7,778 bases of DNA from Nitrososphaerota archaeon (lineage in GTDB: Archaea; Thermoproteota; Bathyarchaeia; Bathyarchaeales; Bathycorpusculaceae): NCBI GenBank assembly GCA_031282985.1, contig JAITCR010000114.1, positions 1-7,778 of the forward strand, in the 5' to 3' direction. A program made the position numbers and the translations under genes. Shown one piece after another: positions 1-6,733 of this stretch (within the stretch, counting starts at the first letter, position 1; each line of letters starts with the position of its first letter). The notes beneath the pieces are model-generated. The model made no database searches and was not told the origin of the DNA. It was given only the letters and a program-made list of their open reading frames with translations.

Positions 1-1
1 A

Positions 2-110
2 ATTTATGAAGCTCTGATGGCTTTGACACTATCTGGAAACAGCAAGACCTGATCTGCACAACATTATGGCACAAAAACTAACCGAATCATGGACCAAACA
101 AAGAAGCTAA
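2..110 (+). pseudogene. 3' end of an upstream gene, apparently frameshifted
   Basis: The first bases read IYEALMALTLSGNSKT in the frame starting at base 2, ending at TGA 50-52. The frame starting at base 27 reads HYLETARPDLHNIMAQKL and continues to TAA 108-110. Dropping a single base near position 26 joins the two into one smooth protein-like tail (EALMALHYLETARPDLHNI and onward). This could be a real frameshift, a sequencing indel, or chance. The family is not recognised and only the end is in the window, so the strand and gene call are tentative. Confidence 0.33.
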
Positions 111-177
111 ACACATACAAAACGCATTTGACGCTTTATTAGTCGAGTTAACACTTATTTTATTGTGGGAAGGTACC

Positions 178-190
178 ATTTTATATTTAG
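178..190 (+). promoter_or_regulatory. Archaeal TATA box of the RHH gene
   Basis: An AT-rich TTTTATATTT element lies about 25 bp before an inferred start point near 205-210, which would leave a short leader carrying the GGGGAGA ribosome site at 216-222. The spacing suits an archaeal TATA box, but no start site has been measured. Confidence 0.45.
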
Positions 191-193
191 CGC

Positions 194-206
194 ATGTTAT
201 AAACAT
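194..206. promoter_or_regulatory. Short palindrome, candidate operator
   Basis: ATGTT-ATA-AACAT is a perfect 5-bp inverted repeat around a 3-bp centre, lying just after the TATA box and overlapping the inferred transcription start of the RHH gene. RHH proteins commonly bind short palindromes in their own promoters as dimers of dimers, so autoregulation here is a reasonable inference. In AT-rich sequence a palindrome this short can also occur by chance. Confidence 0.3.
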
Positions 207-231
207 ACATAGTTTGGGGAGAAAAAGAAAC

Positions 232-420
232 ATGCAAAAGAAGAAAAAAAGTCAAAACATGAAACTTGTAACGGTATTACTACCGGAGGCCCATCTAAAC
301 GGGTTAGATGAGCTTGTTAGAACAAAAATGTATTCAAGCAGAAGCAGCGTTATACGCAACGCCGTACGAGACTTGCTAAAAAGAGAATTATATTACCCAA
401 AAACGAGCATAAAAGATTAA
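232..420 (+). CDS. Ribbon-helix-helix (CopG/Arc-like) DNA-binding protein
   Basis: A 62-residue protein with the layout of archaeal ribbon-helix-helix regulators. A basic lead (MQKKKKSQN) is followed by the DNA-contacting strand KLVTVLLPE (11-19), helix A (about 20-31, HLNGLDELVR), the turn MYSSRS (33-38), and helix B SSVIRNAVRDLLKREL (38-53). Such proteins dimerise, and the paired strands enter the DNA major groove. The ATG at 232 is chosen because GGGGAGA (216-222) sits about 9 nt ahead; a TTG at 163 would add 23 unrelated residues and the ATG at 259 has no ribosome site. The gene has its own promoter and converges on pyrF with a 4-bp gap between stop codons. Its target genes are unknown; autoregulation through the palindrome at 194-206 is possible. 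Confidence 0.87.
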   Translation: MQKKKKSQNMKLVTVLLPEAHLNGLDELVRTKMYSSRSSVIRNAVRDLLKRELYYPKTSIKD

Positions 421-424
421 GAAT

Positions 425-1192
425 TTAAACAAGTTTAGTTAAATCCCAAAATTTACGTGCAGTTTCTGCAGGATTCTCAGCTGAAACAATTTCGCGCCCA
501 ACAATCAGGTAGCTTGCACCAGCTTTAATTGCAGCTTCTGCACTTCCACCTTGAGCACCAACACCGGGCGAGTAAATAGGCACCTCTTCACCTAACACTT
601 GATGTATTGCCTTTATTTTCTCAGGGATGGTAGCGCCAACTACAGCACCATCAGCTTTGTATGCAACATTTTTCTGCGCAAATACCAAATACTGAGGAAC
701 AGACGCACCGGTAGCTGAATCTATTACCGTCTGACCATACCCTTCAACTGCACCTTTATGACTCATATAAGTAAGCAAAATAACACCTTTACCCTGCCGG
801 TGAGAAACCTCAAAAAGCTGCCTTAACCCATCTTCCCAACCAATGAAAGGATTAGCAATAATTGCATCAAACCCTGCAGTATAATAATAATCAGCTATAA
901 TTTGATTAGTATTACCAATATCATTCACTTTTGCATCCATAATAGCCAAAAGCCCCTTTGTATGAATCTTATCCACAAGAGCCTTTATTCCATCAAACAG
1001 GCCAAGAGGCAAAACAAGATGATTGTTGATTTTAACTGCACAAATATACGGATACACCTGCTCCAGTATAGCATCTGCCTTGGAAATTAACTCCTGACTA
1101 CTATTAGGATTTTGAAATGGTAAATCTAAAGCTAAAACTAACCGTGATTTGTTAGCTTTAGCAATTTCTTGAATTTTGAATTTAAACTGCAA
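425..1192 (-). CDS. pyrF: Orotidine 5'-phosphate decarboxylase
   Basis: Converts OMP to UMP, the last step of de novo pyrimidine synthesis, in the cytoplasm as a (beta/alpha)8-barrel dimer. The 255-residue protein carries the family's catalytic set: ALD (D23), VKIN (K54) and DAKVNDIGNT (86-95) with D86, K88 and D91, equivalent to the Lys-Asp-Lys-Asp network of the archaeal enzyme. The substrate-clamping loop MSHKGA (143-148), the phosphate-binding PGVGAQGG (209-216, Q214) and GREI (R233) are also present. It is somewhat longer than many archaeal versions, partly through an N-terminal extension and a PFQNPNSSQ insert after the first strand. The start is TTG, supported by GAGGG (1199-1203 on the minus strand) 6 nt upstream; no good ATG lies nearby. 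It is transcribed alone, divergent from aconitase, with no other pyr gene in the window. Confidence 0.95.
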   Translation of the reverse strand: MQFKFKIQEIAKANKSRLVLALDLPFQNPNSSQELISKADAILEQVYPYICAVKINNHLVLPLGLFDGIKALVDKIHTKGLLAIMDAKVNDIGNTNQIIADYYYTAGFDAIIANPFIGWEDGLRQLFEVSHRQGKGVILLTYMSHKGAVEGYGQTVIDSATGASVPQYLVFAQKNVAYKADGAVVGATIPEKIKAIHQVLGEEVPIYSPGVGAQGGSAEAAIKAGASYLIVGREIVSAENPAETARKFWDLTKLV

Positions 1193-1320
1193 AGTGTGCC
1201 CTCAACTGTTTTATTCACTTTCATACATTAAACACTTTTTATTTTACGTGAGGCTTAAATTTCTGAAATCCCCTAAACCTATCAAATAACAATTTAAATT
1301 TACATTCAGAAGGGACATTT
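1193..1320. promoter_or_regulatory. Divergent promoter region, pyrF / aconitase
   Basis: This 128-bp gap must hold promoters for both genes. On the plus strand, GCTTAAATTT (1253-1262) is a possible TATA box for aconitase; another AT-rich run, AATTTAAATTTA (1291-1302), lies too close to the start codon unless the transcript is leaderless. AGAAGGGA (1308-1315) is a strong ribosome site for the ATG at 1321. On the minus strand an A-rich run (TAAAATAAAAA, 1246 to 1236) is the best TATA candidate for pyrF, with GAGGG as ribosome site. No operator or riboswitch is evident. Confidence 0.4.
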
Positions 1321-3234
1321 ATGGGCAAAAATGTAACAGAGAAAATATTTGAAAAACATTTAGTCGACGACAAAATGAATCCGGGCGAAGAAATTGGTTT
1401 AAAAATCAATCACACATTAACCCAAGACTCAACAGGTACCATGACATATCTTGAATTTGAGGCCATAGGAATTTCGCAGGTGAAAACGCAGCTTAGTTTG
1501 AGTTTTGTGGATCACAATATGCTTCAAAACGATTTTCGCAACGCTGATGATCATCGTTATCTGCAGAGTGTTGCAGCTAAATATGGCATAGTTTTCAGCA
1601 GACCAGGTAATGGCATTTGTCATCAACTGTATCTTGAACGCTTTGCCCAACCAGGTTTAACTTTACTTGGTAGCGACAGCCACACACCAACAGCAGGCGG
1701 TATGGGAATGATAGCTATTGGAGCAGGCGGACTTGACGTAGCAGCCGCGATGGCAGGGGAACCATTCTATCTCGAAATGCCAGAGGTCTATGGCATCAAT
1801 TTAACAGGTAAACTTTCCCCATTTGTTTCAGCAAAGGACATCATATTAGAAGTTTTAAGGAAATTAACTGTCAAAGGCGGGGTAAACAGGGTTCTTGAAT
1901 ACTTTGGCTCAGGCGTTAAAACTCTAAGTGTTCCTGAAAGAGGAACTATAACTAACATGGGAACAGAAACAGGTGCCACCACATCTATTTTTCCCTCAGA
2001 TGAAATTACGAGACAATTTTTGGTCAGTCAAGGACGAGAAAGTCAGTGGTCTAATATAGAAACAGACTCAGATGCTTCATATAGTGAGGTACTTGACATC
2101 GATTTAGCAAAAGTTGAACCACTTATAGCTATGCCTCACAGCCCAGACAATGTTAAACCTGTTAGTGAACTAGAAGAAACACCTGTTGACCAAGTCTGCA
2201 TAGGTAGCTGTACTAATTCATCGCTTAGAGACCTGAAAATCGTTTCAGCTCTGTTGAAAGGTAAAAAAGTTCATGAAAACCTCAGCCTAACAGTTTCTGC
2301 AGGTTCACGTCAGGTAATGGAAAATCTTGCAGTTACAGGTGAACTTGAACCGTTGATTCAATCAGGTGCAAGACTTTTAGAGAACTCTTGTGGTCCATGT
2401 ATAGGCATAGGTCAAGCTCCAACCACTGGCGCTGTGTCTCTACGTACATTCAACCGTAATTTTAAAGGTAGAAGTGGGACCCAAGATGCAAAAGTCTACC
2501 TTGTCAGCCCTGAAACTGCCGTAGCAGCAGCATTAACGGGCAAAATCACAGACCCACGTAAACTTGGGATTTTTCCAGAAATAATCATGCCAGAAAAATT
2601 CACACTAAGCGATGCCATGTTCATCCCTGCAACTGTAAAACCAAACGCAAAAGTAATCATGGGACCAAATATTATATCCCTACCACAATTTCAACCCATT
2701 CCATCCCATCTTAGTGGAGAAGTCCTGCTCAAAGTTGGTGACAATATAACAACTGATGATATTCTTCCAGGTGGAACAGATATAATGTCTCTTCGTAGCA
2801 ACATACCCGAAATCAGCAAATACATCTTTTGCCGTGTAGACGCAAACTTTTACCAACGTGCAATACAAAAACACGGTGGCTTTATAGTAAGCGCAGAAAA
2901 CTATGGACAGGGCTCCTCACGAGAACACGCAGCATTAGCACCAAAATACATCAAAATAAAGGCGGTCATTGCAAAATCATTCGCACGTATACACATGGCC
3001 AATCTAATCAATTTTGGAATACTACCCTTGACCTTTGCAATCAAACAGGACTACGATAACATCGATCAAGGTGACCTGTTAGAGTTAGAAATAAATGAAT
3101 TATCAGAGAACTTTATGCTGAAAAATAAAACGAAGAACATAGAAATCAAAGTTAACCTAAATCTAAGCAGGCAAGAGAAAGAACAAATTAGGGCAGGTGG
3201 CAAGTTAGCAGCCATTAAAGCTAAGCAAAAATAG
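1321..3234 (+). CDS. Aconitate hydratase, short Aquifex-type
   Basis: Interconverts citrate and isocitrate through a [4Fe-4S] cluster. The 637-residue protein has the three-part dehydratase core followed by a fused swivel domain. The cluster ligands are C297 (GSCTNS) and C357/C360 (CGPC). Active-site signatures include VDHN (63-66), GSDSHTPTAGG (117-127), and in the swivel domain NYGQGSSREHAALAP (527-541) and SFARIHMANLINFG (553-566), which closely follow mitochondrial aconitase. The length fits the compact single-chain aconitase group (about 640-660 residues, 'Aquifex type') rather than the roughly 900-residue AcnA/IRP. LeuC and archaeal homoaconitase use a separate small subunit, so the fusion argues against them, though substrate preference cannot be proved from sequence. 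The ATG is preceded by AGAAGGGA at good spacing. No other TCA-cycle gene is in the window, so its role may be glutamate synthesis through an incomplete cycle. Confidence 0.93.
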   Translation: MGKNVTEKIFEKHLVDDKMNPGEEIGLKINHTLTQDSTGTMTYLEFEAIGISQVKTQLSLSFVDHNMLQNDFRNADDHRYLQSVAAKYGIVFSRPGNGICHQLYLERFAQPGLTLLGSDSHTPTAGGMGMIAIGAGGLDVAAAMAGEPFYLEMPEVYGINLTGKLSPFVSAKDIILEVLRKLTVKGGVNRVLEYFGSGVKTLSVPERGTITNMGTETGATTSIFPSDEITRQFLVSQGRESQWSNIETDSDASYSEVLDIDLAKVEPLIAMPHSPDNVKPVSELEETPVDQVCIGSCTNSSLRDLKIVSALLKGKKVHENLSLTVSAGSRQVMENLAVTGELEPLIQSGARLLENSCGPCIGIGQAPTTGAVSLRTFNRNFKGRSGTQDAKVYLVSPETAVAAALTGKITDPRKLGIFPEIIMPEKFTLSDAMFIPATVKPNAKVIMGPNIISLPQFQPIPSHLSGEVLLKVGDNITTDDILPGGTDIMSLRSNIPEISKYIFCRVDANFYQRAIQKHGGFIVSAENYGQGSSREHAALAPKYIKIKAVIAKSFARIHMANLINFGILPLTFAIKQDYDNIDQGDLLELEINELSENFMLKNKTKNIEIKVNLNLSRQEKEQIRAGGKLAAIKAKQK

Positions 3235-3240
3235 AAACAC

Positions 3241-3258
3241 CTTTTCTCTTTACTTTTT
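3241..3258 (+). terminator. T-rich terminator after aconitase
   Basis: CTTTTCTCTTTACTTTTT begins 7 nt after the aconitase stop, with no stable hairpin before it. Archaeal RNA polymerase stops at such oligo-T runs. The downstream gene is on the opposite strand, which fits an end of transcription here. Confidence 0.55.
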
Positions 3259-3374
3259 AAGTGTTATAATTCTAAAACTGTAATTATCACCACTACAAAA
3301 ATATGTGCTATCAATAGTAAAAGAGCAGTTAATTACTTGGTGTTTGGTTGAAAAATGTTGTTAAAAGTTTATTT

Positions 3375-3806
3375 TTAGAGGCCCATTTCGACTATTTTTC
3401 TTATGCGGTTGATTTCTACGCTTTTTGTGCCCAATAGGAAACGAGCGAGTTTTGGATTGGCTCCAGAGCCAATTGTGATAACTGTGTCACCTTTAAGGGA
3501 TATTGTTACTGTCACGCCTTCACGTTGCAGGTCTTCTGCGATTTCTTTAATCATAGGTTGTACGTTCCGTACTGTTTGCAGTCCAGCAACACCACGCTCT
3601 ATTGTACCAATCACACCTTTCTGTGGCTTATTATCGTCGTCTTTACGTACACTGGAAATTATTATGTCTTTTATGAACTCTTTATCTTTGGCGTTGACAT
3701 CAATTTTTTTATCCTGAGCAGTAATTTCCAAAGCTTCAGTGTTATTCCGACTTACCGTTATCTTACCTGATTTAATGCTTTCAGCTAAAAAAGTAGTCAA
3801 CAACAA
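3375..3806 (-). CDS. Uncharacterised 143-aa protein
   Basis: Not recognised. The reading frame looks real: its composition is balanced and predicted elements alternate cleanly. Residues 14-38 look like three short strands (GKITVSR, ALEITAQ, KKIDVNA). A helix (41-50) and a charged linker (RKDDDNKPQK, 54-63) follow, then a long helix (about 70-97). Two strands VTVTISL and DTVITIG (98-112), a GSGANP turn (113-118) and a final amphipathic helical stretch (119-141) complete it. There is no signal peptide, membrane segment or cysteine, so it is probably cytosolic. It starts at TTG (a second TTG follows at once) behind GAGGA (3816-3820 on the minus strand), about 9 nt away; a stop codon overlapping this site rules out a longer frame. 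It lies 26 bp after the 80-aa gene and is probably cotranscribed with it. Confidence 0.72.
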   Translation of the reverse strand: MLLTTFLAESIKSGKITVSRNNTEALEITAQDKKIDVNAKDKEFIKDIIISSVRKDDDNKPQKGVIGTIERGVAGLQTVRNVQPMIKEIAEDLQREGVTVTISLKGDTVITIGSGANPKLARFLLGTKSVEINRIRKIVEMGL

Positions 3807-3832
3807 ACTTGTTTTTCCTCAAAACAGAAAGA

Positions 3833-4075
3833 TTATGGGGTTAGTTCTGCGTCTGAGGAATAAACTATGTCTAAAACTATTGACCCATTGAGTTTTGCTT
3901 TCATTGGACCTGTTTCTATTGTTAAATCCTCAAAGCTGAGTTTTATGTCAGATTTTTTGCCTGCAAGTTTATCCATAACTGCAATTATTGTGTCACCTAT
4001 TGTAACAGCAGCTTTTTCTAACCCATGAGAAGCAGTTTCTATACCTTTTTGCATAGTTTCTTTTTTATTATCCAT
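3833..4075 (-). CDS. Uncharacterised 80-aa protein
   Basis: Not recognised. The protein begins with an amphipathic helical half (about 5-38, containing ETASHGLEKAAVTIGDTIIA) and ends in a strand-rich half (SDIKLSF, LTIETG, KAKLNG, SIVLDIVYSS; about 42-73). It has no cysteine, signal peptide or clear membrane span. The ATG at 4075 is chosen over an upstream in-frame start at 4210, because residues encoded there (MFLIYIFILAKHKK and on) cross the promoter region and look non-coding. A GGTG site lies 7 nt ahead and a strong TATA-like element 25-40 bp ahead. It is the first gene of a two-gene unit with the 143-aa gene and is divergent from the P-type ATPase. Its strand-rich half loosely resembles residues 13-39 of its partner. 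Confidence 0.72.
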   Translation of the reverse strand: MDNKKETMQKGIETASHGLEKAAVTIGDTIIAVMDKLAGKKSDIKLSFEDLTIETGPMKAKLNGSIVLDIVYSSDAELTP

Positions 4076-4100
4076 AATAAAACACCAATAGAAAGAAATG

Positions 4101-4119
4101 CTATTTAAAAATAAATACT
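4101..4119 (-). promoter_or_regulatory. TATA box of the two-gene unknown unit
   Basis: On the minus strand this reads AGTATTTATTTTTAAATAG, a long AT-rich element centred about 26 bp before an inferred start near 4084. That gives a leader of only about 9 nt with GGTG at its 5' end, ahead of the ATG at 4075. Confidence 0.5.
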
Positions 4120-4148
4120 TAACTGATACAAATTCAAGTATATTGTTG

Positions 4149-4172
4149 TTGCACGGGTTTATTGCGGGTTTT
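4149..4172. repeat. Tandem GCxxGGGTTT motif in the divergent promoter
   Basis: TTGCACGGGTTTA is followed at once by TTGCGGGTTTT, two near-copies offset by 13 bp, close to one helical turn. They lie between the two divergent TATA candidates and could be a tandem regulator site. The copies are short, so chance is not excluded. Confidence 0.25.
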
Positions 4173-4185
4173 TTGTGTTTGGCAA

Positions 4186-4199
4186 GGATAAATATGTAA
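4186..4199 (+). promoter_or_regulatory. TATA box of the H+-ATPase gene
   Basis: GGATAAATATGTAA lies about 25 bp before an inferred start near 4217-4220. The resulting leader would be very short, opening with the GAAGGA ribosome site (4219-4224) just ahead of the TTG start at 4230. Position and composition fit; there is no direct evidence. Confidence 0.4.
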
Positions 4200-4229
4200 A
4201 TTAGGAACACAAATATTTGAAGGATTATT

Positions 4230-6662
4230 TTGGCAGAAAAAAACGCAAGTTCAGAAAAATCAACACTGAAAAGAGATAATTATGAAATTTTAAAAACTGG
4301 ACTTAACTCGGCAGAAGTAGAGAGTAGAAGAAATCAATTTGGTTTCAATGAGGTTACAGAGAAGAAAACTAATCGTTGGTTGCAGTTTGTTAAAAAATTT
4401 TGGGGTCTTACTGCTTGGTTGTTGGAGATAATTATTGTTCTTTCGATTTTTTTGCATCGTTATACTGATGTTTACATTATTTTGGGGCTGCTTATTTTAA
4501 ATGCAGTGTTGGGTTTTGAGGAAGAAATTAGGGCTTCGAATGCTGTTGAGTCTTTGAAGGAGAAGCTTTGGGTTAATGCACGTATTTTAAGAGATGGTGT
4601 ATGGAGAGTTTTACCTGCTCGTGAAATTGTGCCAGATGATGTTATAAGAATTAGGTCGGGGGATTTTGTTCCTGCGGATGTAAAGATAATGACAGGTCAT
4701 CTTGAGGTTGACCAGTCAGTTTTGACGGGTGAGTCATTTTGTGTAGAAAAAAAGTCAGAGGACATTTTGTATTCGGGTTCAGTTGTGAAGCGTGGAGAAG
4801 TAAATGGTATAGTTGTGTCAACGGGTGGTAATACGTATTTTGGCAAAACAACTCAACTAGTTCAGTTGGCTAAGCCTAAATTGCACATTGAAAAAGTCAT
4901 ATCCAACGTGGTTCGTTGGTTACTTATCATTGTCTCTGTTTTAGCTATTGTAGCGCTTGTTTGCTCTATACTTAGAGGATTTAGTATCATTGATACTTTG
5001 CCTATTCTTTTGGTTATTTTATTGTCCGCAATTCCAGTGGCGTTGCCAGCCATGTTCACAGTCAGCATGGCCCTTGGAGCTATGGAGTTGTCTAAAAAAG
5101 GTGTGTTAATAACCCGTTTAAGCGCTACAGAAGACGCTGCAACCATGAATGTGCTCTGTGTTGACAAAACGGGAACAATAACCATGAATAAATTATCGAT
5201 AGTTAAAACTTTAGTCTACAATGGGTTTAACGAGAAGGACGTTGTGTTTTATGGGGCGTTAGCATCTCATGAGGCAAATCATGATCCGATAGATTTTGCG
5301 TTCATAGAGATGGCTAAACGTGAAGGATTACCAGTTGACGCATTTAGGCAGACAAGTTTTGTTCCGTTTGACCCTAAAACGCGATACACCGAAGCTGAAA
5401 TACAGAAAGACGAAGGGAAGGGGAAAATGTTTAGGGTTATGAAGGGTGCGATTAGGGTTATCGGTGGAGTTTGTGGGTTAACGGAAATAGAAAAGGAGCA
5501 ACTTGAGGAGCAGTCTAAGGAGTATGCATTAAAGGGTTATAGGACTCTGGCAGTTGCTAAGGCAGACTATGAAAGAAAGTATAGTCTTGTGGGGTTAACT
5601 ATACTCTATGATACACCTCGTTTAGATTCAAAACAGCTTATACAGCAGTTAAATGAGCTGGGAATTTCAGTGAAAATGCTCACAGGCGATGCATTACCAA
5701 TCGCTAAGGAAACTGCTAAAAACGTTGGCTTAGGTGAACGCATCACTCTAGTTTCCAATTTGAAGATAGACAAGAAAAGAAATACTTCACTTGCAGGAGA
5801 GGAAGTGCAGAAGAGTGATGGTTTTGCAGAGGTGTATCCTGAAGATAAATACACTATCGTCAAGACCCTGCAAGATAGCAAACATATTGTCGGCATGACA
5901 GGAGATGGCATAAATGATGCCCCCGCATTAAAACAAGCAGAAGTGGGCATTGCGGTAAGTAATGCTACCGATGTAGCAAAAAGTGCAGCAAGCGTGGTTC
6001 TTGTCAATGAAGGCTTAACAAGTATAGTAGACCTAGTTAAAAACGGCAGAGTTATCTATGAACGGATAACTGCGTGGATTTTAAGTAAGATAATAAGAAC
6101 TCTACAGGTGTCAGTTTTTACAGTTTTAACATTTCTATTAACTGGAAATTATGCAATTTCAGCCTTCGGAGTTATCATGTATTTTTTCTTAACAGACCCA
6201 GTAAAAGTTGCATTATCTACAGATAAACTTCAAGGTTCAGATAAACCCGCTACATGGAAAATAGGTGGAGCTATAAAAGCCTCAGCAATTTTAGGATCAT
6301 TAATAATTGTTGAGTCCATCACGTTATTGTACATAGCACTTAACGTGTTTAACATACCAATTAACAATCCAGCAATATACACCTACACTTTTGAAATATT
6401 ATTCTACTCAGCATTGTTTCTTAATTTTAACGTCCGTGAAAGAAGACCATTCTACAAATCCATGCCAAGCAAAATACTCACACTCACCATAATTACAAGC
6501 TTAATCGTTGGAACTATACTGGTAACTATTGGAATACCCAACCTTGTAGCAGTACCTATCACTAAAACAATGATAATACTTGGGCTCTCCGCATTCTTCT
6601 CATTTATAGTTAACGATTCAGTCAAAGTTCTAATGGTGCAAAAAATCAAAATAAAATGGTAA
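4230..6662 (+). CDS. Plasma-membrane H+-ATPase (P-type, P3A)
   Basis: An ATP-driven pump predicted to export protons across the cell membrane. The 810-residue protein has TGES (166-169) in the actuator domain, PVALP (269-273) in M4, the phosphorylated Asp in DKTGT (312-316, D312), KGA (405-407) in the nucleotide-binding domain, and MLTGD (483-487) and TGDGINDAP (557-565) in the P-domain. Membrane spans pair at about 60-95, 228-282, 615-660 and 680-800. Two residues known for proton transport in plant AHA2 have counterparts: N91 in M2 and D656 in M6 (LTDPVKVALSTD), plus R623 in M5. The length matches methanogen P3A pumps and lacks the C-terminal autoinhibitory tail of plant enzymes. The start is TTG behind GAAGGA (4219-4224). 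Isoleucine codon choice changes from ATT to ATA along the gene. Another cation cannot be fully excluded. Confidence 0.92.
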   Translation: MAEKNASSEKSTLKRDNYEILKTGLNSAEVESRRNQFGFNEVTEKKTNRWLQFVKKFWGLTAWLLEIIIVLSIFLHRYTDVYIILGLLILNAVLGFEEEIRASNAVESLKEKLWVNARILRDGVWRVLPAREIVPDDVIRIRSGDFVPADVKIMTGHLEVDQSVLTGESFCVEKKSEDILYSGSVVKRGEVNGIVVSTGGNTYFGKTTQLVQLAKPKLHIEKVISNVVRWLLIIVSVLAIVALVCSILRGFSIIDTLPILLVILLSAIPVALPAMFTVSMALGAMELSKKGVLITRLSATEDAATMNVLCVDKTGTITMNKLSIVKTLVYNGFNEKDVVFYGALASHEANHDPIDFAFIEMAKREGLPVDAFRQTSFVPFDPKTRYTEAEIQKDEGKGKMFRVMKGAIRVIGGVCGLTEIEKEQLEEQSKEYALKGYRTLAVAKADYERKYSLVGLTILYDTPRLDSKQLIQQLNELGISVKMLTGDALPIAKETAKNVGLGERITLVSNLKIDKKRNTSLAGEEVQKSDGFAEVYPEDKYTIVKTLQDSKHIVGMTGDGINDAPALKQAEVGIAVSNATDVAKSAASVVLVNEGLTSIVDLVKNGRVIYERITAWILSKIIRTLQVSVFTVLTFLLTGNYAISAFGVIMYFFLTDPVKVALSTDKLQGSDKPATWKIGGAIKASAILGSLIIVESITLLYIALNVFNIPINNPAIYTYTFEILFYSALFLNFNVRERRPFYKSMPSKILTLTIITSLIVGTILVTIGIPNLVAVPITKTMIILGLSAFFSFIVNDSVKVLMVQKIKIKW

Positions 6663-6705
6663 CCCAATTCCATTGATAACCAATACAGTTAAAGCCACGA
6701 CCACT

Positions 6706-6714
6706 CTTATTATA
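6706..6714 (+). promoter_or_regulatory. Possible TATA box before the MoaD-like gene
   Basis: CTTATTATA is TATA-like, but its spacing would put the transcription start almost on the GTG codon at 6734, giving a leaderless message. The clear AAGGGA site upstream of that codon argues instead for readthrough from the ATPase gene. The two possibilities cannot be separated here. Confidence 0.22.
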
Positions 6715-6733
6715 CCATCCATAAGGGAATTAC

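Noticed and set aside
163..231. In-frame TTG extension of the RHH gene
   Set aside because: It has no ribosome site, covers the TATA box and palindrome, and adds residues unlike the family; the ATG at 232 has a strong site.
2829..3059. 76-codon plus-strand frame inside aconitase
   Set aside because: It overlaps the conserved swivel domain in another frame, and its composition is typical of a shadow.
1321..3234. LeuC or homoaconitase large subunit
   Set aside because: Those archaeal enzymes use a separate small subunit; here the swivel domain is fused and its motifs follow mitochondrial aconitase.
3259..3374. Small RNA or gene between the convergent aconitase and 143-aa genes
   Set aside because: The AT-rich gap has short frames only and no stable structure; a few similar words in it do not form true direct or inverted repeats.
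3403..3770. Open frames on the plus strand opposite the 143-aa gene
   Set aside because: They are rich in Cys, Ser and Thr, lack ribosome sites, and mirror the minus-strand gene, whose composition and start signals are better.
4076..4210. Upstream extension of the 80-aa gene on the minus strand
   Set aside because: It crosses the likely TATA box, and the encoded residues are the hydrophobic and Asn-rich output of AT-rich intergenic DNA.
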